From positions 1-64,000 of the forward strand of contig NZ_JAGQCU010000003.1 in NCBI RefSeq assembly GCF_024346355.1: 64,000 nt of DNA, in the 5' to 3' direction. This document shows, piece after piece, positions 27,310 to 39,375 of the stretch (within the stretch, counting starts at the first letter, position 1; each line of letters begins with the position of its first letter). Below the pieces are notes generated by a model. The model made no database searches. It was not told the DNA's origin and worked only from the letters and a program-made list of their open reading frames with translations. This DNA comes from Cyanobium sp. ATX 6A2 (GTDB lineage: Bacteria > Cyanobacteriota > Cyanobacteriia > PCC-6307 > Cyanobiaceae). The translations under genes and the position numbers were made by a program.

Positions 27310-27810
27310 TCAGAGGCTGTGGATGGCGTGGATGGCCACACCCCAGATGCGGCTGTCGTCGCCGTCGCGCAGCTCCAGCGTCGGGTAGTTGGGATGGGCG
27401 GCCTCCAGGCGCCAGCGGCCGTGGTCACGGCGCAGGTGCTTGAGGGTGAAGGCCCCCTCGATCACGGCCACCACCACCAGGCCCGCCCGTGGCTCGATCG
27501 CCCGGTCCACCACCAGCAGATCGCCGTCGAGGATGCCGGCGTCGCGCATCGAGTCGCCGCTCACGCGCAGAAAGAAGGTGCTGCTGGGGTGGCGGATCAG
27601 AGCCTCATTGAGGTCGATGCGGCCCTCCACGTAGTCGTCGGCGGGGCTGGGGAAGCCCGCCGCCACCGTGGCGCCGGCCAGGGGCAGGAACCGCCGGAGC
27701 CGCCGCTCCGCTGCCGCCAGGCCACCCAGCAGTTGGAGTTCCGGGCTGGCGGAGCGGCGGGACGGGCCGGCGAACTGCTCAGGGGATCGGTCCGGAATGA
27801 ATGCGGCCAC
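27310..27810 (-). CDS. umuD: UmuD, self-cleaving subunit of DNA polymerase V
   Basis: S24-family autoprotease (LexA-like). RecA-stimulated cleavage yields the active UmuD' that pairs with UmuC. The cleavage site is A51-G52 in V-A-A-G-F-P-S-P. The catalytic dyad is S87 (V-S-G-D-S-M) and K124, spaced 37 residues as in E. coli. The arm before the cleavage site is about 51 residues, roughly twice the E. coli length, if the GTG at 27810 is the true start. An ATG at 27864 would place the LexA-like box inside the gene. Confidence 0.92.
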   Translation of the reverse strand: MAAFIPDRSPEQFAGPSRRSASPELQLLGGLAAAERRLRRFLPLAGATVAAGFPSPADDYVEGRIDLNEALIRHPSSTFFLRVSGDSMRDAGILDGDLLVVDRAIEPRAGLVVVAVIEGAFTLKHLRRDHGRWRLEAAHPNYPTLELRDGDDSRIWGVAIHAIHSL

Positions 27811-27833
27811 GACGGCGAGCGTTTCCTGTGAGC

Positions 27834-27847
27834 AGTGCAAATGTACT
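27834..27847. promoter_or_regulatory. Candidate LexA/SOS box between umuD and sdhC
   Basis: The minus-strand 14-mer AGTACATTTGCACT fits the cyanobacterial LexA consensus RGTACNNNDGTWCB at 13 of 14 positions (one C in place of T). It ends 24 nt upstream of the umuD start and overlaps a possible -10 (TACATT). On the other strand it lies about 50 nt upstream of sdhC. Confidence 0.6.
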
Positions 27848-27895
27848 ACTCGCAGGCAGCGCATACGATGCGTTCTGGCAGGGCTGCTGGAGCGG

Positions 27896-28527
27896 ATGGG
27901 GGCAGATACGGCCGCTACGGCCGCAACGGGTCTGGTGCTGGTGCTGTTCCTGGTGCTGCACCTGGCTGGGGTGCTGCTGGCGCCGCTGGCCCCCGCAAGC
28001 TTCGAGGCCTATGCGGCGGCTCTGCACGCGGCCCCCTGGCTGCCGGCGGCGGAGCTGGCGCTGGTGGCAGTGGGCCTGAGCCACGCCGGCTTCAGCCTGA
28101 GCAAGCTGATCGCCAACCGCCGCGCCGGCAACCGGGCGGTGCTGGTGAGTCGCCGCGGCGATCCCGTGGCGGCGCTGGCAGCCCGCAGTCAGGCGCTGGC
28201 GGGCCTGACGCTGCTGGGCTTTCTGGTGGTGCACCTGCTGCAACTGCGCTGGCCCCGCCCCGCCGCCGGTGGCGAGCTGGCGGCCCTGCAGGCGGTGCTG
28301 GCGCAGCCGGCCAGCCTGCTGCTCTATCTGGCCGCCGCCCTGGCCCTGGCGCTGCATCTCTTCCACGGCGGCGAGGCCGCTCACCGCAGCCTGGGGCTGC
28401 TGAATCCAGGCAACGGCCGCCGCATCCGCGCCGGCGCCCGTCTGCTGGCGGTACTGCTGGGTGGAGGCTTTCTGGCGGTGGCGCTGGCCCTGGCGCTGCC
28501 AGTGCTGCCGGCCGCCGGCGAGCTGTC

Positions 28528-28531
<4 letters not shown>
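27896..28531 (+). CDS. sdhC: Succinate dehydrogenase cytochrome b subunit
   Basis: Membrane anchor of complex II. The 211-residue protein has five hydrophobic helices and His residues placed within them (for example FLVLHLAG and LHLFHGG) suited to bind haem b, as in the single-chain cytochrome b558 type of Bacillus/Wolinella enzymes. The ATG at 27896 starts just before the first helix. Its stop overlaps the sdhA start (ATGA), so the complex is made by coupled translation. Confidence 0.85.
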
Positions 28532-30443
<1,912 letters not shown>

Positions 30444-30447
<4 letters not shown>

Positions 30448-31202
30448 GCTTCAGCCCCGCCACCGGCGTCCGCAGCCTCTCCCTCACCCTGCGCGTCTGG
30501 CGCCAGGACTCGCCCGAGGCGGCCGGCGGGTTCCGCCGCTACCGGCTGGAGCAGCTCTCGCCCGATCTGTCGCTGCTGGAGGCCCTCGATCAGCTCAACG
30601 AGCGCCTGATCGTCACCGGCGAGCGGCCGGTGACCTTTGAGCACGACTGCCGGGAGGGCATCTGTGGCAGCTGCGGCTTTCTGGTGAACGGGCAGGCCCA
30701 CGGTCCGCTGGCCGCCACCAGCGTCTGCCAGCTGTACCTACGCCAGTTCGCCGATGGCGCCACCCTCACCCTCGAGCCCTGGCGCGCGCGCGCCTTCCCG
30801 CTGATTCAGGACCTGGCTGTGGAGCGCTCCAGCCTCGATCGCCTGATCGCGGCGGGGGGCTACTGCTCGGTGAACGCCGGCCAGGCGCCGGATGCCAACG
30901 CCCTGCTGGTGGGCCAGGAGCAAGCCGTCAGTGCCTTCCAGACAGCCACCTGCATCGGCTGTGGCGCCTGTGTGGCCAGCTGTCGCAACGCCTCCGCCAG
31001 CCTGTTCGTGGCCGCCAAGCTGGCCCACCTCGCTCAGCTGCCCCAGGGCCAACCGGAGCGCCACCGCCGTGCCCGCGCCATGCAGGAGCAGATGGCGGCC
31101 GAGGGCTTCGGCAGCTGCAGCAGCAACCTGGAGTGCGAGGCGGTGTGTCCCCAGCAGATCTCCGCCGACTGGATCAGCTGGATGCGGCGTGAGGGGCGCT
31201 GA
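30444..31202 (+). CDS. sdhB: Succinate dehydrogenase iron-sulfur subunit
   Basis: Carries electrons from SdhA to the membrane subunit. The 252-residue protein shows the 2Fe-2S cysteines C69, C74, C77 and C95, and two C-terminal cluster motifs: C170-x2-C173-x2-C176-x3-C180, and C225, C231, C235-P. The ATG overlaps the sdhA stop by 4 nt. Confidence 0.94.
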
Positions 31203-31208
31203 GGCCCC

Positions 31209-32747
31209 TCACGCCAGCACGTTGGCTTCGATGCCCTGCAGCCAGGCACTGGCCATGGCGTTGTAGCCCTGGGCGGTGGGATGGATGCCGTCCCGTAGAT
31301 TGACTCCGATGGCACTGAACTGATCGACGACCGCGATCTCAAGATTGGAGTACGCAGTGCTGGAATTCAGAGTTTGCTTGATGAGGGTGTTGTACTGACT
31401 AATCTCGGAGCGAGTTATTGAGCTGGCGGGGCGATCTGGGGTAAGCGAGGATTCTAGCTGTGTGGGTATCGTTCCCAGCAAAAGATCTAGGGAAAGCCCA
31501 TTATTCTTTGCGGCATTATTGATTCGAGTCAGCAAGCTACGGAGACGCTGATAGATAGTATCTCCGAGCTTATCCTGCTGTTCTCCCAAAGCGTCGTTGC
31601 CCAGATCGCCAGAGGTCACTGCACCATACTTTGAGCTTACGACCTGATTGCTGAAGTCATTGGTTCCGATGGTCAAGAGGAGTACATTCTTGGTGGTGGA
31701 ATTGCGGGAGAAATAGGCGGGCGAAATGGCTTCGGTGATGTCGGGTGCGAGAGTGTTCTTGAAGGGCAGCCTTGACCCTGAATTCTGTCTCAATGCAACG
31801 TAGGTTTCCCCGGTAATTGGGTCGCGGTCTTCGGATATCAATGCACCTGTGCGTCCCCAATGCTTGAGATCCGACCCAAACTTCCCGACAAAGCTAACAG
31901 AATAGGGCTTGCCTGTGAGTCTATCTTTGAGCGGTTGACGATATCCGGCTTGTTCCTCAGAGCCGAATCCAACGGTAATGGAATCCCCCATTGCCATGAT
32001 ATTCAGGCGCTCCACCGTTGATGATGGCGGTGGCGGCGTGGGTGGAGTTGGTTGAGGTGCAGGGCTGGGCTTAGAGGTATCCAGAATCCTGAAAGATGAG
32101 CGTGCCAGAATGTCAGTTCGCTTGCGGTCAGAGAACAGTTGCAAGCGCGAATTCTCAGTGCCTTCGAGACGGTTGTCAACGCGGGTCTCAAGACGAATTA
32201 CGCCTCGACCTCGGCGATTGATTTCCACATTGCCTTTCAGGCCAGCATTGCTGATGTCATCGCCGGTGATCCCATCACCATCGAGTTTCCAGAACAGCTC
32301 GTTGCCGCTGAGACGACGTGGTGCATTGATGCGAGCGCGTATAATACTACCCTCTCCAATCTCTGACCTGGAAAACACAAGAGTGTAGCCTGGCTTGCGG
32401 GGAGAGGGTTCAGATGATTGATTGGAGTCACGGATGACAAAGCTTCCTTGTGCAACGCGATCATTGCGCCTGCGACTCTGATCAGAAAAAAATTCAATCC
32501 CGACTTTCTGGTTTCCTTCCTGACGACCGTCTGCACGAATGAGATGCGTAATAGTAGCCAGGCCTCGGGGACCAATCTGAACGACTCCGTTCAGACGACC
32601 ATCACTGAAATCAGTTCTTTTGACACCGTTTCCCCGGAGACGCCAATAGAGGAGTTGCCCCTGCAGATCTCGAGGAGCCCTGACTTGGGTTCGGAGGGAT
32701 CGCCCTTCACGAACAACCGATCGAGAGAAGCGTACCCTGAAACTCAT
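31209..32747 (-). CDS. SGNH/GDSL hydrolase with two N-terminal Calx-beta-like repeats
   Basis: A protein of 512 residues in three parts. Two related repeats of about 100 residues (about 1-108 and 119-224) share the pattern E-G-x-x-I/L-R-x-x-x-x-A-P, then L-x-W-x-L-x-G-x-G, then F-S-D and a final F-x-I-x-D; they resemble Calx-beta-type modules of cyanobacterial surface proteins. A Pro-rich linker follows (about 228-243). The C-terminal esterase/lipase domain has S256 (M-G-D-S-I-T), N363 (I-G-T-N-D) and D486/H489 (D-G-I-H-P). No signal peptide was seen. Base composition is visibly more AT-rich than all neighbours, suggesting transfer. The ATG at 32747 was preferred over a GTG at 32765. Confidence 0.85.
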   Translation of the reverse strand: MSFRVRFSRSVVREGRSLRTQVRAPRDLQGQLLYWRLRGNGVKRTDFSDGRLNGVVQIGPRGLATITHLIRADGRQEGNQKVGIEFFSDQSRRRNDRVAQGSFVIRDSNQSSEPSPRKPGYTLVFSRSEIGEGSIIRARINAPRRLSGNELFWKLDGDGITGDDISNAGLKGNVEINRRGRGVIRLETRVDNRLEGTENSRLQLFSDRKRTDILARSSFRILDTSKPSPAPQPTPPTPPPPSSTVERLNIMAMGDSITVGFGSEEQAGYRQPLKDRLTGKPYSVSFVGKFGSDLKHWGRTGALISEDRDPITGETYVALRQNSGSRLPFKNTLAPDITEAISPAYFSRNSTTKNVLLLTIGTNDFSNQVVSSKYGAVTSGDLGNDALGEQQDKLGDTIYQRLRSLLTRINNAAKNNGLSLDLLLGTIPTQLESSLTPDRPASSITRSEISQYNTLIKQTLNSSTAYSNLEIAVVDQFSAIGVNLRDGIHPTAQGYNAMASAWLQGIEANVLA

Positions 32748-32783
32748 TGCTGTGCTGCACTCCACGCCAACGGTCTTATCTTA

Positions 32784-33215
32784 TCAATGATCTCGAATCT
32801 TGACCCGACTGCTGGGCTGCGATGTGCTGGACACCAAAGCCGGCCATGGCCGGAGGCTGTGCCACTGCAGGAAGCAGGCCAGGGGCATCGGGCCGCACCG
32901 CCGCTGCCAGCCGATGCCGTGGCCGTAGTGGCGCCAGCAGCTGATGCAGCCACCCCTGCCGTGCAGCTGGATCAGATAGCGGTAGGCCGCCTGGCCAGCG
33001 GCGGCGCCAGCCCCTGCCGCCGGCAGCGAGGGCAGGGGGGCGAACACCGCACTGATGTCCTCAAAGCGCAGCGGCGGCGCTCCGCTGGCCCTCAGGGGTG
33101 CCGCCAGCAGCGCGGCGATCCGCTCGGGTCCGCCGCCGCCGGGCAGCCACCAATGGCGCTGGCGCCTCAGGCCGCGGTCGAGCAGGGAAATCAGGGCAGG
33201 GCCGTGGCACGACAC
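32784..33215 (-). CDS. Hypothetical protein with Cys/His/Trp-rich core
   Basis: A 143-residue frame with composition of a real protein in its first 120 residues. The central segment GGCISCWRHYGHGIGWQRRC (about 88-107) carries three Cys, two His and two Trp, a possible metal-binding or disulfide site. The last 15 residues run into the AT-rich region and look less conserved. I do not recognise the family. It is on the same strand as the SGNH gene. Confidence 0.5.
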   Translation of the reverse strand: MSCHGPALISLLDRGLRRQRHWWLPGGGGPERIAALLAAPLRASGAPPLRFEDISAVFAPLPSLPAAGAGAAAGQAAYRYLIQLHGRGGCISCWRHYGHGIGWQRRCGPMPLACFLQWHSLRPWPALVSSTSQPSSRVKIRDH

Positions 33216-33270
33216 GGGCGGAACAACACTGGCTCTGAACCAGTGCCACCGCCGTGACGGCCGGCGGCCC

Positions 33271-33576
33271 TCAGGCGCTCAGCGACGGCTGGCAGAACAG
33301 CACGATCAGCCAGATGGTGCCGATGATCGGGATCAGGCCGAGGAAGATCCAGGGCCAGGGCTTGCCGATATCACGCAGGCGCCTCACCGCCAGTGGGATC
33401 CCGGGCACGATCGTGGCCACGCTGTAGGTGGTGTAGAGAACGTCCGAGATCCGCAGCAGGATCATCAGGACGATCAGATTGGCCAGCACAAACCACCAGT
33501 AGTCGCCCCGATTGGAGCGACCTTCGTAATCAAAGGATCGGCTCCAGGCTGAGGTGAAGGCTTCGATGAGGCGCAT
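33271..33576 (-). CDS. DUF805 family small membrane protein
   Basis: 101 residues with three hydrophobic helices. The DUF805 signature is present: an early R-S-N-R-G-D-Y-W-W-F, a central V-R-R-L-R-D-I-G-K-P-W-P-W, and a last helix LGLIPIIGTIWLIVLF. The family is widespread in bacterial inner membranes but of unknown function. The ATG at 33576 is preferred to a GTG four codons upstream. Confidence 0.88.
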   Translation of the reverse strand: MRLIEAFTSAWSRSFDYEGRSNRGDYWWFVLANLIVLMILLRISDVLYTTYSVATIVPGIPLAVRRLRDIGKPWPWIFLGLIPIIGTIWLIVLFCQPSLSA

Positions 33577-33662
33577 GGTGACAGACACGTGCCAGCGCTT
33601 TTTAGTGGCTGTGCCTGTGAAAGGCCAGCCATTGTCGCCAACCGTTGCCTGAGCTCACCGGT

Positions 33663-34718
<1,056 letters not shown>

Positions 34719-34740
34719 TCAGGCCATCAGGCCCTGGCGC

Positions 34741-35184
34741 TCAGATTTCGTCGTCTTCCAGCAGCAGCTGCTGGAAGGCTGTGTAGAGATCACCGTGCTC
34801 CCGGGCCAGCTTCGGGTCCGGGCGTCCGCGCTCGCGGTGGCGCCTGTCCTGCTTGTTGCTGGGCGCCGTGCTGGCCAGCGGATCCGGGTCCGGGCCGGCG
34901 ACGGCGGGTGGGGCGGGGTCCGGCAGCCGGCGCCTGGTTTCCAGCTCGCGCAGCCGCTCGAGCAGGTGGGGAGGGGCGCTGCCGTCGGCACTGGCCCGCA
35001 TCAGCTCATGGAAGAGGGCCTCGGGATCGGTTTCCGTTTCCAGCCGGTGCAGGCGGGCGCCACTGCCCTGGGTCGGTGCGGATGACCCGGCAGGTGGGGC
35101 GGGCGGCTCAGGAACCGGCAGCCGCTGGGGCAGGGAGCGCCCAAGCTGGCGCAGTCGCTCCAGGCTGCGGGCGTCGAAACTCAT
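34741..35184 (-). CDS. Conserved-looking hypothetical protein
   Basis: A 147-residue soluble protein. A helical N-terminus (SFDARSLERLRQLGRSLPQRL) is followed by a Pro/Ala-rich disordered region, a helical middle (DPEALFHELMRAS) and a C-terminal helix (GDLYTAFQQLLLEDDEI). The ATG at 35184 gives a clean start 16 nt after the pentapeptide-protein stop, so the two are probably cotranscribed. Function unknown. Confidence 0.65.
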   Translation of the reverse strand: MSFDARSLERLRQLGRSLPQRLPVPEPPAPPAGSSAPTQGSGARLHRLETETDPEALFHELMRASADGSAPPHLLERLRELETRRRLPDPAPPAVAGPDPDPLASTAPSNKQDRRHRERGRPDPKLAREHGDLYTAFQQLLLEDDEI

Positions 35185-35200
35185 CGGGGCGCAGAAGAGA

Positions 35201-35701
35201 TCAGGAGCAATCCAGGCTGGCGCGGGTATCCCGGCCGGTGACGGGGTTGGTGCCGCGGGCCGCGGCGCAGAGCAGATTGCGGGCATCGCCGCGCAGGGGC
35301 ACATTGGTGAAGTCGGCCCCGTCGATGATCACATTCTCGAAACGGGTGTTGAAGGCGAAGGCGTCCTCCAGCACGGCGTTGCTGAGATCCGTGCCGTTGA
35401 ACACCGCTGAATCCAGCGTCGCCTCGCGCAGGTTCGTGTCGCTGAGGTCGGCGTCCTGCAGCTTGGCCCCGAACAGACTGGCGCCCTGGAGATCGAACCC
35501 CGAGAGGTTGGCATCCCGCAGGTTGGTGAGGTTGAAGGTGGCGCCGCGCAGATCCTGGCCGGAGTAGTCGGCACCGATCAGCACCTGCTTGGCCACATCC
35601 ACCGCCGCTCCGGCCGGAGCGGCGCCCGGCGGCGCTGCGGCCGCCAGCACCAGGCAGAGGACAAGGGCCCTCAACAGGACCAGGATTCGACGCAAGAGCA
35701 T
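35201..35701 (-). CDS. Secreted pentapeptide-repeat protein
   Basis: The 166-residue protein has a signal peptide (about 1-33: R-R-I-L then a Leu/Val/Ala core ending in A-G-A-A). About 14 consecutive pentapeptides follow, pattern A(D/N)LxX (for example ANLSG, ADLSD, TNLRE). They form a right-handed quadrilateral beta helix. Two Cys residues near the C-terminus (LLC, LDC) may form a disulfide. Similar thylakoid-lumen proteins exist in cyanobacteria and plants; function is unknown. Confidence 0.88.
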   Translation of the reverse strand: MLLRRILVLLRALVLCLVLAAAAPPGAAPAGAAVDVAKQVLIGADYSGQDLRGATFNLTNLRDANLSGFDLQGASLFGAKLQDADLSDTNLREATLDSAVFNGTDLSNAVLEDAFAFNTRFENVIIDGADFTNVPLRGDARNLLCAAARGTNPVTGRDTRASLDCS

Positions 35702-35807
35702 CCCTGCACCCAAGATCCCTTGGCCGCAGAGCGATTCACCGGCCAGTTGTGCCATGGCGGCCACACACCTGGGGCAACCCTAGGGACAACCCCGCTTGGC
35801 GCCGCCC

Positions 35808-36200
35808 ATGCCCCATCCCCCTCTGGCCGGCGGCTGGGCCGAGCAACGTGCCCTGCGGCTGCTGCTGGAGCGGGGCTGGCACCTGCGCGACCGCAACTGG
35901 CGCTGCCGCTGGGGGGAGCTGGATCTGGTGCTGGAGAAACCCCACCGCCTGCTGGTGGTGGAGGTGAAAGGCCGGCGCAGCGGTGTGGACGGCTGGGGGG
36001 CGGCGGCGCTGCGTCGTGGCAAGCGTGAGCGGCTCGAGCGCGCCTGGCGCTGCTGGCTGCTGGCCCATCCCGACGCCGCCCTGCAGGCGGTGGAGCTGGT
36101 GTATGCCCTGGTGCCCTTGCCGCCCCGGCGCGGCCCGGTGCGCTGGATCCGCGCCGGGCCCTGGGATGGCACGGGCTCACCAGGCACCCTGGAGGGCTGA
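35808..36200 (+). CDS. YraN/UPF0102 family protein
   Basis: A 130-residue protein with the restriction-endonuclease-like core of this family: G-E-L-D-L-V (about 38-43) and V-V-E-V-K-G-R (about 51-57), which supply the acidic and Lys residues of a nuclease fold. Its cellular role is not established. It is read toward ksgA, 14 nt downstream. Confidence 0.88.
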   Translation: MPHPPLAGGWAEQRALRLLLERGWHLRDRNWRCRWGELDLVLEKPHRLLVVEVKGRRSGVDGWGAAALRRGKRERLERAWRCWLLAHPDAALQAVELVYALVPLPPRRGPVRWIRAGPWDGTGSPGTLEG

Positions 36201-36214
36201 GACCACCCCGCACG

Positions 36215-37048
36215 ATGAGTTTTTCCGCCCACCGGGCCCGCAAGCGCTTCGGCCAGCACTGGCTGGTGGATCAGCCGGTGCTGGACCGGATCGTGGCGGC
36301 CGCCGACCTGCAGAGCGACGAGCGGGTGCTGGAGATCGGCCCGGGCCGCGGGGCCCTCAGCGAGCGCTTGCTGCGTACACCGGCCGCCGCCGTGCAGGCG
36401 GTGGAACTGGACCGCGACCTGCTCGCTGGCCTGCGCCAGCGGTTCGGCGCCGATCCCCGCTTCTCCCTGCTGGCCGGCGATGCCCTGGTGCTGGAGCTGC
36501 CCGCTGCCGACAAGGTGGTGGCCAATATCCCCTACAACATCACCGGCCCCTTGCTGGAGCGGCTGGTGGGCCGCCTGGACAGGCCGGTGACACCGCCCTA
36601 CCGGCGCCTGGTGCTCTTGCTGCAGCAGGAGGTGGCGGAGCGCATCCGCGCCGCCCCCGGCAGCAGCGCCTACTCCGCCCTGAGCGTGCGCCTGCAGCTG
36701 CTGGCCCGCTGCCACTCGGTGTGTGCGGTGCCGCCCCGCTGCTTCCAGCCGCCGCCGAAGGTGCAGTCGGAGGTGATCTGCATCGATCCGCTGCCGGAGG
36801 CCGAGCGTCTGGATCCCCGGCTGGCCCGCCCGCTGGAGCTGTTGTTGCGCCGCTGCTTCGCCGCCCGGCGCAAGATGCTGCGCAACAGCCTGGGCGGGCT
36901 GTTGCCGCCGGAGCAGCTCACCGAGCTGGCCGCGACGGCAGGCATCGGCCTGCAGCAGCGGCCTCAGGAGCTTGGCCCGGCGGCCTGGGTGGCCCTGGCG
37001 GCGGGCTTGAATCGCAGCCCCGCCGATCCGCAGGCCAGCGATGCTTGA
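36215..37048 (+). CDS. ksgA: 16S rRNA dimethyladenosine transferase
   Basis: Dimethylates two adjacent adenosines in the 3' hairpin of 16S rRNA during 30S maturation. The 277-residue protein starts with the typical R-K-R-F-G-Q-H-W-L. It has the SAM motif [15 protein letters not shown] (about 35-49) and the catalytic motif N-I-P-Y-N-I (about 105-110). It overlaps ispE by 8 nt, the usual cyanobacterial pair. Also called rsmA. Confidence 0.95.
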   Translation: MSFSAHRARKRFGQHWLVDQPVLDRIVAAADLQSDERVLEIGPGRGALSERLLRTPAAAVQAVELDRDLLAGLRQRFGADPRFSLLAGDALVLELPAADKVVANIPYNITGPLLERLVGRLDRPVTPPYRRLVLLLQQEVAERIRAAPGSSAYSALSVRLQLLARCHSVCAVPPRCFQPPPKVQSEVICIDPLPEAERLDPRLARPLELLLRRCFAARRKMLRNSLGGLLPPEQLTELAATAGIGLQQRPQELGPAAWVALAAGLNRSPADPQASDA

Positions 37049-37976
37049 ACTCACGGTGGAGGCTCCGGCCAAGATCAACCTGCACCTGGAGGTGCTGGGG
37101 CTGCGCGGTGACGGCTTCCACGAGCTGGCGATGGTGATGCAGACCATCGACCTGCGCGATGAGCTGCGCCTGCTACCCAGCGCCGATGGCGCCATCAGCC
37201 TGAGCTGCGATCAGCCTGGCCTGCCCACCGACGGCAGCAACCTGATCGTCAAGGCTGCCGAGCTGCTCAAGGTGCGCGCTGCCCTGCCGGAACTCGGCGC
37301 TCGCATCACCCTGTTCAAGCGCATCCCCGTTGGTGCTGGCCTGGCGGGGGGCTCCAGCGATGCCGCCGCTGCCCTGGTGGGTCTCAATGCCCTCTGGGGT
37401 CTGGGCTTCAGCGCTGCTGAACTGCAGGGCATGGCGGCACGCCTGGGCTCGGATGTGCCCTTCTGCCTGCCCGGAGGCACCCAGCTCTGCTTCGGCCGCG
37501 GGGAGCGCCTCGAGGCCCTGGCCCCCGCAGGCGGAACATCCCCGGCGCTGCTGCTGATCAAGCACGCCGGCACCAGTGTCAGCACCCCCTGGGCCTATGG
37601 CCGCTGCCGCGAGCAGAGGGGCCGCAGCTACCTCCGCGGCGAGGAGGCCTTCGAACGCCGCCGTGAAGCCCTGCGCCGTGGCCCCCTGGTGCAGGCCCTG
37701 CGCCAGGGGGCGGCGCTGCCACCGCTGCGCAACGATCTGCAGGCCGTGGTGGAGCCGGAGCTGCCCAGCGTGCAGGAGGGGCTGGCGCTGTTGCGCCGGC
37801 TTCCGGGAAGCCTGGCGGTGGCGATGAGCGGATCGGGCCCCAGCCTGTTTGCCCTGTTCGCCGATCGGGAGCTGGCGCTGGCTGCCCAGGCCGATCTCGG
37901 GCCGGAGCTGGAGGCCGCAGGGTTTTCCAGCTGGGCCTGTGGATTCCGCGGCCAGGGCGTCATGCTGGAGCCGTGA
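37041..37976 (+). CDS. ispE: 4-diphosphocytidyl-2-C-methyl-D-erythritol kinase
   Basis: GHMP kinase of the MEP pathway, needed for carotenoids and the phytol tail of chlorophyll. The 311-residue protein has the substrate Lys in A-P-A-K-I-N-L (K11) and the ATP-binding loop [14 protein letters not shown] (97-110). A C-terminal M-S-G-S-G-P-S loop is also present. It is translationally coupled to ksgA before it and the DUF3082 gene after it (GTGA). Confidence 0.95.
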   Translation: MLELTVEAPAKINLHLEVLGLRGDGFHELAMVMQTIDLRDELRLLPSADGAISLSCDQPGLPTDGSNLIVKAAELLKVRAALPELGARITLFKRIPVGAGLAGGSSDAAAALVGLNALWGLGFSAAELQGMAARLGSDVPFCLPGGTQLCFGRGERLEALAPAGGTSPALLLIKHAGTSVSTPWAYGRCREQRGRSYLRGEEAFERRREALRRGPLVQALRQGAALPPLRNDLQAVVEPELPSVQEGLALLRRLPGSLAVAMSGSGPSLFALFADRELALAAQADLGPELEAAGFSSWACGFRGQGVMLEP

Positions 37977-38356
37977 GCGATCCCACTCCCCCGGCTGGTT
38001 TCAGCCCCAGCCCCGCACCCATGAGCAGCGCTGGCGAGCCGGCCAACCCCGATGGGCCTGATTCCGAGGCCCCCCGGCGCAAGGGTCCCCTGAGCTTCCT
38101 CTCCGGGGCCCTCACCGCCGGCCTGCTCAGCTGGCTGTGCCTGGGACTGAGCCGGCGGATGGCCCTGTACTACGCCCTGCATCCCCCCCACTACGCCTCG
38201 GCCACCGCCCAGTCGATCGCCACCGCCCTCAAGACCCTGCTGGTGGGCATGGCCTTCCTGGCCACCTTCAGCTTCGGCTTCATCGCCCTGGGGCTCACCC
38301 TGGCCTTCCTGCGCAGCCTGCGGCGGCCGGAGCCAGTGAAGCCCGATGGGACCTGA
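37973..38356 (+). CDS. DUF3082 family membrane protein
   Basis: 127 residues with a Pro/Ser-rich N-terminus (about 1-38) and two membrane helices (about 41-58 and 85-112). The sequence between them ([24 protein letters not shown]) is the recognisable DUF3082 part. The GTG start overlaps the ispE stop. The family is restricted to cyanobacteria and is uncharacterised. Confidence 0.85.
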   Translation: MSDPTPPAGFSPSPAPMSSAGEPANPDGPDSEAPRRKGPLSFLSGALTAGLLSWLCLGLSRRMALYYALHPPHYASATAQSIATALKTLLVGMAFLATFSFGFIALGLTLAFLRSLRRPEPVKPDGT

Positions 38357-38390
38357 GATAGGTTGGCGCCCTGATCCAGCCTGCTGCCGC

Positions 38391-39374
38391 GTGGCCGAAA
38401 CACTCCTGTTCAATGCCCTGCGCGAGGCCATCGATGAGGAGATGGCCCGCGACCCCTATGTCTGTGTGATGGGCGAAGACGTGGGCCACTACGGCGGCTC
38501 CTACAAGGTCACCAAGGACCTGTACGACAAGTACGGCGAGCTGCGGGTGCTCGACACGCCCATTGCCGAGAATTCCTTCACCGGCATGGCCGTCGGCGCG
38601 GCCATGACCGGCCTGCGGCCGATTGTGGAGGGGATGAACATGGGCTTTCTGCTGCTCGCGTTCAATCAGATCTCCAACAACATGGGCATGCTCCGTTACA
38701 CCAGCGGTGGCAACTACACGATTCCCGCGGTGGTGCGTGGCCCCGGTGGGGTGGGCCGTCAGCTGGGCGCCGAGCACAGTCAGCGCCTCGAGGCCTACTT
38801 CCACGCCGTTCCCGGCATCAAGATCGTGGCGGTGAGCACCCCCACCAACGCCAAGGGACTGATGAAGGCCGCGATTCGGGATAACAACCCGGTGCTGTTC
38901 TTCGAGCATGTGCTGCTCTACAACCTCAGCGAAACCCTGCCCGAGGGCGACTACATCTGCGCCCTCGACCAGGCCGAGGTGGTGCGCGAAGGAAAGGACG
39001 TGACGATCCTCACCTACTCGCGCATGCGTCACCACTGCCTCAAGGCGGTGGAGCAGCTGGAGGCCGAGGGGGTGGACGTGGAGCTGATCGACCTGATCAG
39101 TCTCAAGCCCTTTGACATGGCCACGGTGCGGGCCTCGATCGCCAAGACCCACAAGGTGCTGATCGTGGAGGAGTGCATGAAGACCGGGGGCATCGGTGCT
39201 GAGCTCATGGCCCTGGTCACCGAACAGTGCTTTGACGATCTCGACGCCCGGCCCGTGCGGCTGTCGTCGCAGGACATTCCCACCCCCTACAACGGCAACC
39301 TGGAGAACCTCACGATCATTCAGCCCCACCAGATCGTGGATGCCGCCAAGGCCCTGAAGGCGGGTGTGATCTGA
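38391..39374 (+). CDS. pdhB: Pyruvate dehydrogenase E1 component, beta subunit
   Basis: With the alpha subunit it decarboxylates pyruvate using thiamine diphosphate and passes the acetyl group to lipoate on E2. The 327-residue protein is of the standard transketolase-like beta type: the cofactor-contacting V-M-G-E-D-V and the I-A-E-N-S-F-T-G segment are present. The GTG at 38391 ([10 protein letters not shown]) was chosen from the family N-terminus. It is separated by 1 nt from secD. Confidence 0.95.
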   Translation: MAETLLFNALREAIDEEMARDPYVCVMGEDVGHYGGSYKVTKDLYDKYGELRVLDTPIAENSFTGMAVGAAMTGLRPIVEGMNMGFLLLAFNQISNNMGMLRYTSGGNYTIPAVVRGPGGVGRQLGAEHSQRLEAYFHAVPGIKIVAVSTPTNAKGLMKAAIRDNNPVLFFEHVLLYNLSETLPEGDYICALDQAEVVREGKDVTILTYSRMRHHCLKAVEQLEAEGVDVELIDLISLKPFDMATVRASIAKTHKVLIVEECMKTGGIGAELMALVTEQCFDDLDARPVRLSSQDIPTPYNGNLENLTIIQPHQIVDAAKALKAGVI

Positions 39375-39375
39375 G

